Source: Amorphophallus konjac (lineage: Eukaryota; Streptophyta; Magnoliopsida; Alismatales; Araceae). From it: DNA of 64,000 bases. Shown in pieces: positions 35,106-45,512 of this stretch. The position numbers were made by a program, and so were the translations under genes. The stretch is from positions 567,536,140-567,600,139 of the forward strand of contig CM040121.1 of NCBI GenBank assembly GCA_022559845.1, given 5' to 3'. The notes beneath the pieces were generated by a model. That model saw only the letters and a list, made by a program, of their open reading frames with translations. It made no database searches and had not been told where the DNA came from. The number at the start of each line of letters is the position of its first letter. Position 1 is the stretch's first letter.

Positions 35106-36809
35106 ATGGAGTCCGAATCACCCGGGCGATATGACCGTTGGCCCACCCATGGGCTTGGCAACCATCCTCTCTGCTTCTGTAGGCCTGAAGCCTCAGATTT
35201 TTTTGGCTCCAATGACCCGGGCACCTACCTCAAGTGGGAGGCCACCATGGACACCTACTTTGATTGTTATACTATGTCCGGGGCAATGCAATTCTTTTTC
35301 TCCAAAGAGCGGCTTCTTCATGAGGCTGCCGAAAAGTGGGATTACATCGAAAGAATGAGAGAGGTTAGGGGGCAATGGCCCATCGAGTCATGGTGGGACA
35401 TGAAGAGAGAGCTTAGGAAGGTCTACGTGCCCCAACCGATCACCTCCAACCGGCCCCACTCAATCACTTCCAACCAAGTGGGTTCTAGTCGGAGGCAAAG
35501 AGTCCGACACGTAGATGAGCCAAGACCCAATCCTAGGACGGTTGACTACGGGCGAGTCCATCATGATATCCCTATTCCAACCCACTCCATTGTCGAACTT
35601 ATGCAAATGATTTTGGACCGGTTGGATGGGGTGGATAGGACACGTACTCCTAGTGATGTACTCCAACCCGAGCCTAAGGAGGTCATCGCCGATAGTCTTA
35701 ACCCGGCCCCATCAACGGAGTCCCCAAGCCCTCTCCCCATCATAGTGGATCCTCTTCTCCCACCCACGAGAGCCCCATTGCCTACACCCCCTGTCCGTCA
35801 GGAGGATAAGGGTAGGGACCCACTTATCAGGGAGCGTAGTGGGTCACGACAGCAGTGTTATCGCTGCCAGGGGTTCGGCCACTACGCCGGACAATGTCCC
35901 ACTCAGACATCTCTAGCCATAAGGGACAAAAGGGTTGGAGAAGCCCCACTCTCCGATCTTTATTCTAAGCCACCTCAGCCCGAGCCACCCATGTTTCTAA
36001 CGGGTATGCTTGTCATAGCCGAGCCGCTTCTTAGCTGGCTCAAGAAGGGCTTGGTCCCACTTCCCTTCCCATCTATGGACCCTATCCTACCTCTGGTGCC
36101 AATCAATTCATTTCATACCACGTTCCGGTCTAGTCACTATGTGGATACATTGGATGACCTTCTTAAAGGGTTCGACCAGCAGTGGACATTTACGCACTTG
36201 TTGGCTCCCGGCTTCGACCGACCCACAGGTCGTAGTTTCACTCATCCCGCTTTAGGGTCCATCACCTCCGTGTATACCGTGGGTCATGTTACCACGGAGG
36301 TTCTTCTACTCCTCCCTATGCTGGCCGAGTCCGACTTCATTCCCTTTTACCCAAGGGAGGAATCTTACTTTCTACCTATGACTGTCGTCCCATCTCTCAC
36401 AATGAATGAAGGTGATCATTTACACCTCCAAGATTTCCAAATGTGGGACAGCGATTTGTGGAAGCCTAGTCCGAGGGGTCATACCTTCTTTGATCCCTTC
36501 GACCCATTCTCTTGTGGACCCCGTGACCCACCATATTTACTCCACCTTTTTGAGAGAGTCCACCATCATACCCCCACCGTCTCATCTCCCTTCAAGGATG
36601 AAGGAGATCAACAACACCTTCTAGACTTCCACACATGGGATCTTGAGATGAGAGAATCCATATCGAGGGGTCACACATTCTTTGATCCCTTCGATCCCTT
36701 TCTTCATGGGCCCCTTGGCCCACAACCGCCATTCCCCCTCTTTAAGGAAGTCCACTATCACACCCCTCCTACTCGGGCCTGGCAACCTTCACATGGCAAT
36801 AGGTCCTAA
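35106..36809 (+). CDS. A2 Gag-like protein with conserved unknown module, 567 aa
   Basis: I read a Gag capsid-like region at residues 31-110 (FFGSNDPGTYLKWEATMDTYF, ending in a W.DMK.ELRK.YVP motif), a Pro-rich linker, and a CCHC knuckle CYRCQGFGHYAGQCP at 251-265. Then comes a block at 305-403 (EPLLSWLKKG, SFHTTFRSS, DTLDDLLKG, GSITSVYTVG) that recurs in the E3 protein and that I do not recognise. It is followed by two copies of an approximately 36-residue unit ending RGHTFFDPFDPF (433-468, 497-532). No protease or polymerase motif is present. After the stop the same frame goes on for another 68 codons with GSPGPP and GCPGPP. The role is unknown; it is presumably packaged by, or packages with, an autonomous partner. 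Confidence 0.8.
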   Translation: MESESPGRYDRWPTHGLGNHPLCFCRPEASDFFGSNDPGTYLKWEATMDTYFDCYTMSGAMQFFFSKERLLHEAAEKWDYIERMREVRGQWPIESWWDMKRELRKVYVPQPITSNRPHSITSNQVGSSRRQRVRHVDEPRPNPRTVDYGRVHHDIPIPTHSIVELMQMILDRLDGVDRTRTPSDVLQPEPKEVIADSLNPAPSTESPSPLPIIVDPLLPPTRAPLPTPPVRQEDKGRDPLIRERSGSRQQCYRCQGFGHYAGQCPTQTSLAIRDKRVGEAPLSDLYSKPPQPEPPMFLTGMLVIAEPLLSWLKKGLVPLPFPSMDPILPLVPINSFHTTFRSSHYVDTLDDLLKGFDQQWTFTHLLAPGFDRPTGRSFTHPALGSITSVYTVGHVTTEVLLLLPMLAESDFIPFYPREESYFLPMTVVPSLTMNEGDHLHLQDFQMWDSDLWKPSPRGHTFFDPFDPFSCGPRDPPYLLHLFERVHHHTPTVSSPFKDEGDQQHLLDFHTWDLEMRESISRGHTFFDPFDPFLHGPLGPQPPFPLFKEVHYHTPPTRAWQPSHGNRS

Positions 36810-37013
36810 CCGTCATTTGGGGGTAATGAAAACTTTGGTTCCCCCGGCCCACCTCAACCACCCAAACCTCCCGGACTTCCCACATCCAAACCCCATGTCC
36901 ATGGTTGGTGCATCGTAGGATGTCTAGGAGTCCACTATGACATTAACCTCCGGTTATGTCAAATGCATGCATGGCACACATTCGGATGTCCTGGACCACC
37001 TTGCATATGATTG
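36810..37013 (+). pseudogene. A2 read-on segment with SPGPP/CPGPP motifs
   Basis: This is in frame with the preceding gene after its TAA stop. It codes a Pro-rich stretch with FGSPGPP (about 36833-36853) and FGCPGPP (36981-37000), then meets TGA. E3 has four such motifs at the same place in an unbroken frame, so the stop at 36807-36809 is probably a mutation within a longer ancestral gene. Confidence 0.7.
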
Positions 37014-37067
37014 GGTTTTACTAACTATAGGGTTGTTTAGGGTCGTGTGTGCATCCGTGTGTTTCTT

Positions 37068-37679
37068 TCTTTTGCTAACCATGTTAGGAGTCTGCATGAC
37101 GATGTCCGTCGTCACAGTTGAGGCCAGCAATGCACGGTACAATGAGTTAGCCGATGTCCACTGACACCACCGAGAGTTCCAGGAGGGCGAATATGTCATG
37201 ATTAGGGTAAGACCTGAACGGTTTCCCTCTGGAACCGTTAAGAAGTTGCAAGCTCACGGAGCCGGTCCCTTTAGAGTGTTGAAACGCGTTGGATCCAATG
37301 CGTATGTTGTGGACCTGCCCGAGGAATATGGATAAGCTCTACCTTCAATGTATCGGATCTTGTTGCATATAGGGACCCAGCGGTGATCCCTAGTGAGCCT
37401 TTTGAGCCATCTCCTCCCCTTGAGAGTGATCCCACACCTGAGTGTCCACTTCCACCTCCAGCCCCTTTTTCACGGCAGCGTGAGCATATAGATCGTATAC
37501 TGGACGAGCAAGTGACAGTTACCAGGAGTGGATCTTACCCGCGCTACCTAGTGCGATGGAGAGGACGGCCCGCTACTGAGGACACATGGATCACACATGG
37601 CGAGTTGCAGCGGATTGATCCGGACCTTCTGGAGTTTCTCCCACCCGGGGAGAATTGGTGCGGACACCCGAGCAGTTGA
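37068..37679 (+). pseudogene. A2 integrase C-terminal tail and chromodomain (frameshifted)
   Basis: It matches the A1 integrase tail from LHDDIRRH (17264) onward: IRVRPERFPSG, GPFRVLKRVGSNAYVVDLP near 37200-37325. A small deletion in gaggaatatggataagc near 37330 shifts the frame. The next open stretch, 37383-37679, carries a chromodomain (IDRILDEQVTVTRSG, RYLVRWRGRPATEDTW, ELQRIDPDLLEF). The frame ends 24 bases inside the LTR, so the LTR supplies the last residues and the stop. The catalytic core of integrase is absent. Confidence 0.9.
37647..37655 (+). other. A2 polypurine tract
   Basis: GGGGAGAA followed by T directly abuts the 3' LTR start TGGTGCGG. It overlaps the chromodomain frame. A1 has lost this site in its 3' deletion. 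Confidence 0.75.
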
Positions 37680-39943
37680 GCGGCGCGACACGCCGAGCCA
37701 CCGGTACCGCACACGGAGCACGACTCGAGCCACCTCAGCGTCCATCTGGCTCGGAGACAGCCTGGAGACTCCGCCTTGAGCCTCCCCATTTATCATATTT
37801 AGTTAGACTTTATGTGTGTGTAATTTGTGTTTATTTTGTTGTATTCCGTTTGCTATTTTGATTGTAAGAGGGGCTTATGTGCAATTTGGACCCCGTGGGC
37901 CCCACGGCCCCCCCGGCCCCATCCCATTGAGCCACCTCAGCCTAGGGTCCCATGTGGGGTCAGTCAACCTTCCACATGGAGGCTTCTAGAAGGGTGGGCC
38001 AAGTGGGGGACAAGTGGCTTGGAAAGTCCACATTTTGGCCACCCACCCCACCTACCATGTCAAGCTTGTCCCTCTAGTCAATGGTGCGCCCCTCCCCTTA
38101 TTTTTTTTATTGTAAATTTTGTGTGTTGATCACACTCAATCCCAGCCATCTATTCCCCTCCCCTAGATCCTACGGTTGTGGATGGATGTGAGATGTAACC
38201 TATTTAAGCTTGTATTTTCCATTTTGGAAGAATTAATGCCATTTTGAATCAAACTAATTCTAAGAGCAAGGGCTGGTGCGCCCCCCCTCCTCTCTCCTCC
38301 CTCTCCCCCTTGAAGCTGTGAAGGCTTCCATTCTGAGGTGTGACGCCTCGTGTATCGGTTCCGACGATCGCCGCCGCCGCCACGAGCCGCCACTGCACCG
38401 CCATCGCCATCAACGGAGTTCTGCCTGCACAGTACCACAGCAGCTTGCTCGAAATTCACAGGTCTTCCCCGAGCTCATTTGGCTACCAAATTCGGAGGAG
38501 TTGTTCCTGGGATGTTCATCTCCACCCAAAAAAATCAGGCCAGCATTCAGATCACGTTTGCTAATTTTTGATTTTCATCCACTCTTTCATTTCGGTTCTG
38601 CCAAAATTCTGTCCAGGTTCACCTCTGTCCTGAGTTTCATGTCTTAGATCCACTTTTTGATTTCTGTTAGTTTGCCCAATTTTACTGGGGGTTCCACCTA
38701 TCCACCCCTTCATCCACAATTTTTCTCAATTTTTGATTCTCCCATCTCATATTTTCTAAAAATCGTTCTCAGACCCGTCTACAGTTCTGTCCACCTGTTC
38801 CCAGATCCGACCACCAGTCACCCCAAAAATCCTAACAAATCGCAGCCAGCTCCACATCAAATTCTCAAATTAGTCCCAGTTCCGTGGTTTGATTCCCTAC
38901 AACTCCTAAGAAGAGCTCAAGAGCTGAAGCGGAGGTTTACTAGGCGTTCAACGGTGGTTCTCAGACAAGTGACCTGTAGATCTGAGATTTCGGTTACTGT
39001 ACAACAGGGACTTGTAAATTCAGTAAAGTTCTGATCCAACCATATCCAGCAGATCTCTTTGGGTCTAGATTGAAGAATTTGAAGAGACCTTTCCAACGAT
39101 AGCTCATGCGTCCCGATCCGACGTCGGGATTGACCGCAGCGGCCGTTTTCACCGGAGAGCGCGCCGGAAGATAGCAACCAAAATCCGTGGGTTATTAGTT
39201 CAAGAGTTGGGAATCGGGGCTGATCGACCCCCGATCGGTGTTCCCGGCCGACCACCGTCTGTGGAGGGGCGCCATCAGGGGTCCCATCACAGTGGGTCCC
39301 ACCCCCACAGATCTGGAGGACAGCGCCATCCGTGGGCCCCGCGGGCCCGTAGAAGCCGCCGTTCGGAAAGCACGAAAACGCGGAGTTCGGCACCGCCGGG
39401 CGACATCAAGATGCTGCCCGTCAACCCGAGTTGCATGATTCTCGGACCCCACATGTGACCTTTTACCTCCCTGCGTGGAGTGGGTCAACTTAGTGTATTG
39501 CTGTAATCATTGTTAACCGGGAGTCCGTGATTCGGCCGGGGTTGTCTTCGCCACGCCGGGTGCGTGGAGGTAATGGTCCGAACCTCTTGGCGTTACATTG
39601 CTTAGCTAGTATATGGTCTTTTGCCGCAACCGAGAGCGATAGGTACTAGCCCGTATGTCCATGTCACCGCTGTGAGTGTGAGAGTGACCCGTCCCGCGAC
39701 TCGATCTGAGTCCGGAAGTGAGTCTGACTACCTTGAACTCTGCCAGTTCTTCAACCGCACACGATCCGCGTTTCCCTCGCTTGGTACGACGAGTGAGCTT
39801 GCGTTCTGTTAGCGACGTATAGCCCATAGGAGCTCTCCGTGTCGGGCCTAATGTCTCTCCCATCATGTGTTGCTGGTCGTGTCTGCATCTAGAGTCCGAG
39901 GTCCATACCACGTAGAGTCGGTCCCCGTGTCCGTCCCGCATCA
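37656..39943 (+). repeat. A2 3' LTR
   Basis: This full-length LTR of 2288 bp matches the A1 LTRs. It keeps the segment missing from the left LTR. A weak TATA-like tatttaa lies at 38201-38207, where A1 has TATATAT. It ends CCCGCATCA and is followed by TATAA. Confidence 0.93.
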
Positions 39944-39948
39944 TATAA
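39944..39948. repeat. A2 target-site duplication, right copy (TATAA)
   Basis: This is the second TATAA. E2 LTR sequence resumes after it. Confidence 0.88.
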
Positions 39949-41047
39949 TATTAAGTAGGAAATAAATTAGCATTTTACATGGTCTACAATTGAAAATAAC
40001 AACAACAATAGTCCACAACTAGTACAGAGACAAGAAAGAAAAGTACAGCTACACGGGGCATACGCCGGCTCTGACCTCTGGCACTACCTCTGGGCACCCG
40101 CACCACGCTGCACCCCAGACGCGCTCCCCTGGGGCGGCGCCTCACATGAAACACGGTGAAAACAAGCAGGGAATGAGTCTCGGAACAAGACTCAGTAGGG
40201 ATCGCTCGAACGCTACCTCGTAAAACGGGAAACCACTACGCTAACGGTAGGAGAGTACCTCGGAAAGGAAAGCCCTGCACTCTACCAAACAAAGGTCCTA
40301 CGGCACGCAAATCGGCACACTTGCCACGGTGAGACAACCGAAACTCAACGGTCGACCTGGCAAATCCTGAAGGTCGGAACCACACGACTGACAGTCTGTC
40401 ACTCCGTACTCGACAAGAGTATCTGCCACTAGAAGCACAGACGGTAGCATCCCCTGACGTCTTACACCGTGCCGCAGGTGATCCGCCTGGCGTGGTAGCT
40501 CCTACCAATAGCGCGAACACCGAATAAGTAAACTCACGACAAGTGATTAGCTGGGGTCACGCCCGTCGACGTGGGTCCAACAGCCCCCAACCACGTGTGC
40601 ACACACAGACCGTGCGTCCCTAGTCTGGTCCTCTGACCGGTTTTCCCCTCAACCGGACTCTGGCTGCAAGACGTGGGGCCCGACGGTAACCGGTCCACAA
40701 ACCGCCTCTGAGGGTAAGCCCGTACACCACTCCCTGGTGCGACCGGTACCGCGTACTGGTAGGCTACGACTAGTGGAGGGTCACTAAAGGAGTAGACTCT
40801 CAAGTCAACGAAAAACCACGTCACAATCGCAGGTATGCGAAATGCTCCTTGTACCAACACCGTCACACAGTGACACAAGCCGAAATCACCATCACCCGGG
40901 ACCCCACGGCACCCTCACGTGTGGCCCCAACATGATGCCCAGCATCAGCCGGACCACGGGTCAGCACAGGGATCGAGACTCGCTCATCCGGGACTCGAAT
41001 CGGCAAGGGATGGGAGACGCGTCACCGAAGGACCGCCTCCTGTAGTC

Positions 41048-41400
41048 ACGGTCTGCTCAGGACCGCAACCACACGGTCGCGGTCCTCCTGGGACCGCGAC
41101 CATCCCAGCACGAAAAGATGAACGCGGTCACCTCGTGACCGCGTTCACATAGTAGCGGTCTCCTGGCGACCGCGACTATCGTGCAACGGTCAAAAATAAC
41201 GGTCAAACGTCTCGTGGTCCGTGCCGGTCCCCACGGTGAACGCGGTTGTCACCAGACCGCTACCAACAATCGTGGTCTGTCGCAAGACCGCGTCCGCCCA
41301 CCGACACTCTAAAGCCCCAACGGTTCAAAACCTGATGAAAGCGGTCCCCGCCTGACCGCGACCAGTGAAAATGGTCACTGGTGGACCGCGATCACCTCGG
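41048..41400. repeat. Hairpin array of CGCGGTC..GACCGCG type in E2 LTR
   Basis: Several perfect or near-perfect inverted repeats follow each other. GTCGCGGTCC at 41076-41085 pairs with GGACCGCGAC at 41091-41100. AACGCGGTCAC at 41121-41131 pairs with GTGACCGCGTT at 41135-41145. Further units follow near 41154-41180 and up to 41400. Confidence 0.88.
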
Positions 41401-41962
41401 AAAATCGGGAACGGCGGGAAACGGCCGAAAACACCATTCCACGCCCCAATCACCCCCGGGTGATGGGTAAACCAAGGGGGAACTCGTCCCCACGCCCTAG
41501 AGCACCGAATGATGCCCCCAAAACTCCAAATGGCGCGGTAAAACTCTAGATCGGCACTCAAACCCCCAAAGCATGCGTTTCCCGTCCCGAGCTCAAACGA
41601 ACCCCTCTCGGCTCCCCGCCGGCCTAGAAATCACGGGAAAGGAAAGCACGGAGATAGAGGATCGTCACCCTACCTCGGGGTTGTCCGAAACGTGGCGAAT
41701 CGCCGCCGATCCTCAAGAATCGCTTGAAACTTCACGAACTCCCCACGCCCTCACCGAGCACCGAACACCGCCACGATCACCACGCCGCCGCCTATGCCAC
41801 GACACCGTCGCCTTGCCGCATCCGCAGCCGAAGGGGATGGCGCCGGGGCTAGCACCGAAAGAGGGGGGTCGGTCACGGTGGAAGCGCTCACGGGAGAGAA
41901 GGGAGGAAGAAGAAGAACAAAGAGAAAGAGAAAGGGAAAAATAAAAATAAAAAGAAATGGGA

Positions 41963-41970
41963 ATATATAG
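41963..41970 (-). promoter_or_regulatory. TATA-like box, E2 LTR
   Basis: CTATATATTCC on the minus strand lies about 340 bases inside the LTR start, as in E1. The call is from position and sequence only. Confidence 0.55.
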
Positions 41971-42307
41971 AAAATCTAATTTTTTGGAAAAATACCGAAA
42001 AATAGAAAAATACGTTTCCGGAATCCTTGGTACGCACCGATCGTAATGGTACCACTCGTGCCCAGGAGAACGACCCGGTCCACCCACAGCGAGCTTCCGA
42101 AGAAAAAACCGAAACACACACCGAAAATTAAAAAACACGCACGAAAAAGCCGCGGAACGCCTCCGGGCCTCCGAAACGACTTCGGATCGCGCCGATCCGA
42201 ACACGAAAGATGTCCGAAACGACATTTCGGACACAACGGAGCCGGACACTCTAAAAAATCAGATCTGGGACCCACAAAGAAGGATCCGAAAGGTCCGGGA
42301 TATTACA

Positions 42308-42322
42308 GCCCTCCCCCCTTAA
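42308..42322 (-). other. E2 polypurine tract
   Basis: A minus-strand purine run (AAGGGGGGAGGGC) abuts the LTR. It is almost identical to that of E1. Confidence 0.85.
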
Positions 42323-42374
42323 GGAATTTCATCCTCGAAATTGAGAACAACCCAAGGGGAAAGAAGTGGAAGAC

Positions 42375-43236
42375 TCACTCAAACAGGTACGGGAACTGCT
42401 GACGCATATCGTCCTCACGCTCCCAAGAAGCCTCACCACCAGAGTGTCGCTGCCACACGACCTTTACCAAGGGGATGACCTTGTTCCGCAGGCGCTGCTC
42501 TCGCCTATCCTCCACGCGGATCGGAAACTCTGGGAGAGAGAGATCTGGAGTCACCTCATGTCAAACAGAAATCTCGAGCACATGAGAGTCATCGGGCATA
42601 TACTTCTGCAACATCGAGACGTGGAACACGTCATGCACCGACGCCAACTCAAGGGGTAACAGCAACCGGTAAGCAACCTCACCGATGCGCTCCAAGATCA
42701 CAAAAGGACCAATGTAGCGGGGACTCAGCTTCCCACGCCGTCCAAAACGCATCACCCCCTTCATCGAAGAAACTCTCAAGAACACATGATCGCCCACGGC
42801 GAACTCGAGGGGCTGCCTCCTACGGTCAGCATGGCTCTTCTGCCGACTCTGGGCCGCCAACATGTTCTGACGAACCAAGTGCACAACATCCACACATTGC
42901 TGCACCAATTCCGGTCCCGTCAAAACATGCTCACCCACCTCAAACCAATCAAGTGGAGTCCTACACGGACGCCCGTACAAGGCCTCATAAGGAGCCATAC
43001 CGATGCTTGAATGATAGCTGTTGTTGTAGGCAAACTCCACCAACGGTAGGTGATGAATCCAACTCTCCTGCCACTCCAGGCAGCAGGATCTCAGCATGTC
43101 CTCCAAAGTCTGAATCGTCCTCTCAGACTGACCATCAGACTGAGGATGATACGCCAAGCTAAATGCCAACTCCGTGCCAAGAGCTCACTGGAAACTTCTA
43201 CAGAATCCAGAAGTGAAGTGCAGATCCCGATCCCGA
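42375..43236 (-). pseudogene. E2 integrase end and chromodomain, truncated
   Basis: On the minus strand I read the last part of the integrase core, with the catalytic Glu in SDGQSERTIQ near 43125. Then come LEDMLRSCCLEWQ, the tail GPFVILERIGEVAYRL, VHDVFHVSMLQKY near 42640, and a chromodomain (LRNKVIPLVKVVW) ending at 42375. One TGA near 42560 breaks it. The protein is very close to the E1 tail. The 5' side is lost at about 43236, so the first two catalytic Asp residues, RT, gag and the 5' LTR of E2 are missing. Confidence 0.9.
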
Positions 43237-43252
43237 TCCGTGCCAAGAGCTC
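43171..43252. repeat. 16-base direct repeat at the E2 truncation point
   Basis: TCCGTGCCAAGAGCTC occurs at 43171-43186 inside the integrase and again at 43237-43252, where homology to E1 stops. Between them lies gatcccgatcccgatcc. This looks like a repair scar. Confidence 0.7.
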
Positions 43253-43283
43253 GCTGCATAAGATTCCGACCGGGGCAGTACAA

Positions 43284-43288
43284 CACAG
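43284..43288. repeat. E3 target-site duplication, left copy (CACAG)
   Basis: CACAG directly precedes the E3 LTR and is repeated at 50602-50606. Confidence 0.92.
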
Positions 43289-45512
43289 TGATGTGACACA
43301 ACCTAGGACTCAACAAGCAAGCACAATTAAGCATTCAAAACGGACCGATAATGGCAACCGCTCACCCGATGCTCACTAAGACCCGGGGTAACTTGGCAAT
43401 GCCAAGGGGAGGTTGTGTGGGCTGGGCCCTTGCTGGTAGAGGGCCAGCAAGGCCAAGGTTTGATTCCCCAAGGGTATGGCTGCCCAAATCAAGGGTCCGA
43501 CGAAGTGCCAAAGGGCACGGGTTCCACTCTCTTCCCACGATGATCACTTATAGCAAATGAGCTTAAGGATCGGGCTCTCGTCACGGCCAGCGGAGTTTAT
43601 GAACTAATATTGAAAGAACAAGCATGAATTAGAGCAAAGTTTTGGAGCACTCACTCGATCGGTTTGAAGAAACCGGTCCCGCTCGGAGACGAGGGCGAGC
43701 GGGGAAGCGTGGGTTCCCCACACGCCGCGCCGGGGTAGCTTGACATGTTTAAGCTATTACAACACTACACCCCATGCAAGGGGGGGATCGTGGGGAAGGG
43801 AAGATGATAGTTACATCCAAACACTACCTCCACACAGGGAGGAGCCTTCAGCCGGCCAAGCAGGGAGGGGAATTTGAGAAGGGAACACCGAAGATGGGAG
43901 GTTGCCGATTCTGCCCAGTCTATGGGTGATGACAGGAGACTGATGAATTGACTGCTGCAACTGCTACCGAATTTTGTTGGGGACGAAACCACCTGGAAAA
44001 TCTTCGTAGTAGGCCGGGGAAGTCGTCCAAATTTTATTAATTTCTTCTGTCGTCGATGCTGGTCTGGGTGGAGGCCCGAACAGGGAAGCAGAGTCTTGGA
44101 CTGGCAGCTCTTGGTTTCCAATAGCAGGTTACAGAGGTTGCTCCGACAGCTTCCGAACTCAGAATTGAGCACCGTCAGAGTCGTTGGAACCGTGGACAAG
44201 TCCTCTTCACAGTAAAACTGACGGGGAAGCCAAACGATGCCGGAGAAGACCAGGGGACTCTGAAAAATGACGACAGGTCGGTGCAGACTGTGGGAAGCAG
44301 AACCGCGTGGCTGAGGGAGAAAATTGATAACTCCTGCTACAGGATGTCGAACGGAGTTCCGCTTCTTGATTCTGAAAGTAGACAGAAGGAGGAAAAACTT
44401 TACAGAAGGTTTCTTGTCTTGATTCTTACTGGATTTGTCGTGGCAGAGCTTCAAATCACGTTCAGGTGCTCTGTCAGGAGAGCTTCGCGTAGTCGAGGGA
44501 GAACGGCTCTCCCGGGCAGCACAGTGCTCGGACGACGACGAAACCACTTCCGTTGCGAAGAAGACAGGCAGACGCTTCCGACGATAGCTCTTGGAACTCC
44601 AGGGACGCCAGGGGGAAGACGGGGTCGCTGCTGCACTCCACTGGTTCTCTGCAGGCTCTCAGCCAAGGTGGAGGAAGGGTGATGGGGTGGCTGCTCTTGG
44701 TAGAGTGGAGTGGAGGGAAGGGGATGGGGGTGGCCTACTCAATGGGGAAAGGAGTTGGGCGACTTTGGGCTATGAAGGGAAGGGGATATTCAAATTCAAA
44801 TGGTCTTGGGAGGTGGAGGGTTGCATGGGGGAGAGGGAAGGGTGCTTGGGAAAGGGATGAGGTGGTTGGAGGGTGGCTTAGTGATTGGGGATGCTCCCTT
44901 GGGACTAGGGGGTGGAGTAATGGGATGTGTGGGGAAGGGGAGTGGCCTTTAATGGGGGTAGGTGGGAGAGTGGTGGTTGGGAAGGGAGGAGAGAGAAAAT
45001 TTTTAAAATTGGGTGTGGGGGAGAGAGAAAGGGGAGTGAAAGAGAGAGATTAAGAGAGGGATGGGTGGGATTCTCTCCCTAAGGCTTCTCACCTCACTAA
45101 TGGATTCACTCCACCATAAAAATAAAGATAGAACTCACAAAATGGCAATTTTTCATTGATTGATTCATTAAGTTGAAATGGGGGGAATGTGGTCCTATAT
45201 ATAGGCAACCCACATTTTACAATAAGTCCCTGACAAAAGACTCAATGACAAATAACCGAGGGGGTAGGGGGGTGCACTTGGGCCAAACCCAATGAATTGG
45301 GCCCAATAACTAACTAAACTACATAATGACTCTCAAACTTAGGGAAATAAGCACAAGACCTAGGGACATGACTCAAGTAAAATGAAAATTACATCAAATG
45401 ACTCAAATAAAAATTACGTAGGACTCAAGATTAGATAACTAGACTATGCCGGATGCAACCGGGGCGAGGAGACGAGCTGTGAACGTGGGCATGGGAGGTG
45501 ATGTCCCCATCA
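43289..45512 (-). repeat. E3 3' LTR
   Basis: The repeat begins TGATGTGACACAACC and ends GATGTCCCCATCA in plus coordinates. It differs from 48379-50601 at scattered single bases. The first 82 bases on the element strand (45431-45512) code the end of the E3 protein. A 9-bp hairpin (ccttgctgg/ccagcaagg) lies at 43428-43452. Confidence 0.95.
45196..45203 (-). promoter_or_regulatory. TATA box, E3 3' LTR
   Basis: TATATATA in the context cctatatatagg lies about 310 bases into the LTR and is conserved at 50286-50293. It is palindromic, so the strand is set by the element. Confidence 0.7.

Larger units (their letters stand above)
32467..39943 (+). mobile_element. A2: non-autonomous chromovirus with two inverted U5 ends
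   Basis: The unit is bounded by TATAA on both sides. Its left end is tgatgcgggacggacacggg and its right end is the inverse, so both ends are the same LTR terminus. Order: inverted U5 fragment (32467-32588), chromodomain fragment (32589-32729), LTR (32730-34724), primer site, a 567-codon Gag-like frame, integrase tail, chromodomain, LTR (37656-39943). Protease, reverse transcriptase, RNase H and the integrase core are absent. The LTRs are the same family as A1, but most of the interior differs from A1. Confidence 0.88.
39949..42307 (-). repeat. E2 3' LTR, right part
   Basis: This continuation of 32317-32466 gives an LTR of about 2.5 kb in all. It ends ggatattaca and is followed by the polypurine tract. 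The conserved block is at 40144-40200, the hairpin array at 41048-41400 and a TATA-like box at about 41963-41970. The small frames on both strands are not conserved. Confidence 0.88.

Noticed and set aside
44553..45053. 166-codon Gly/Trp-rich plus-strand frame repeated at 49643-50143
   Set aside because: It lies in both E3 LTRs, is antisense to the element, and is G-rich low-complexity sequence.
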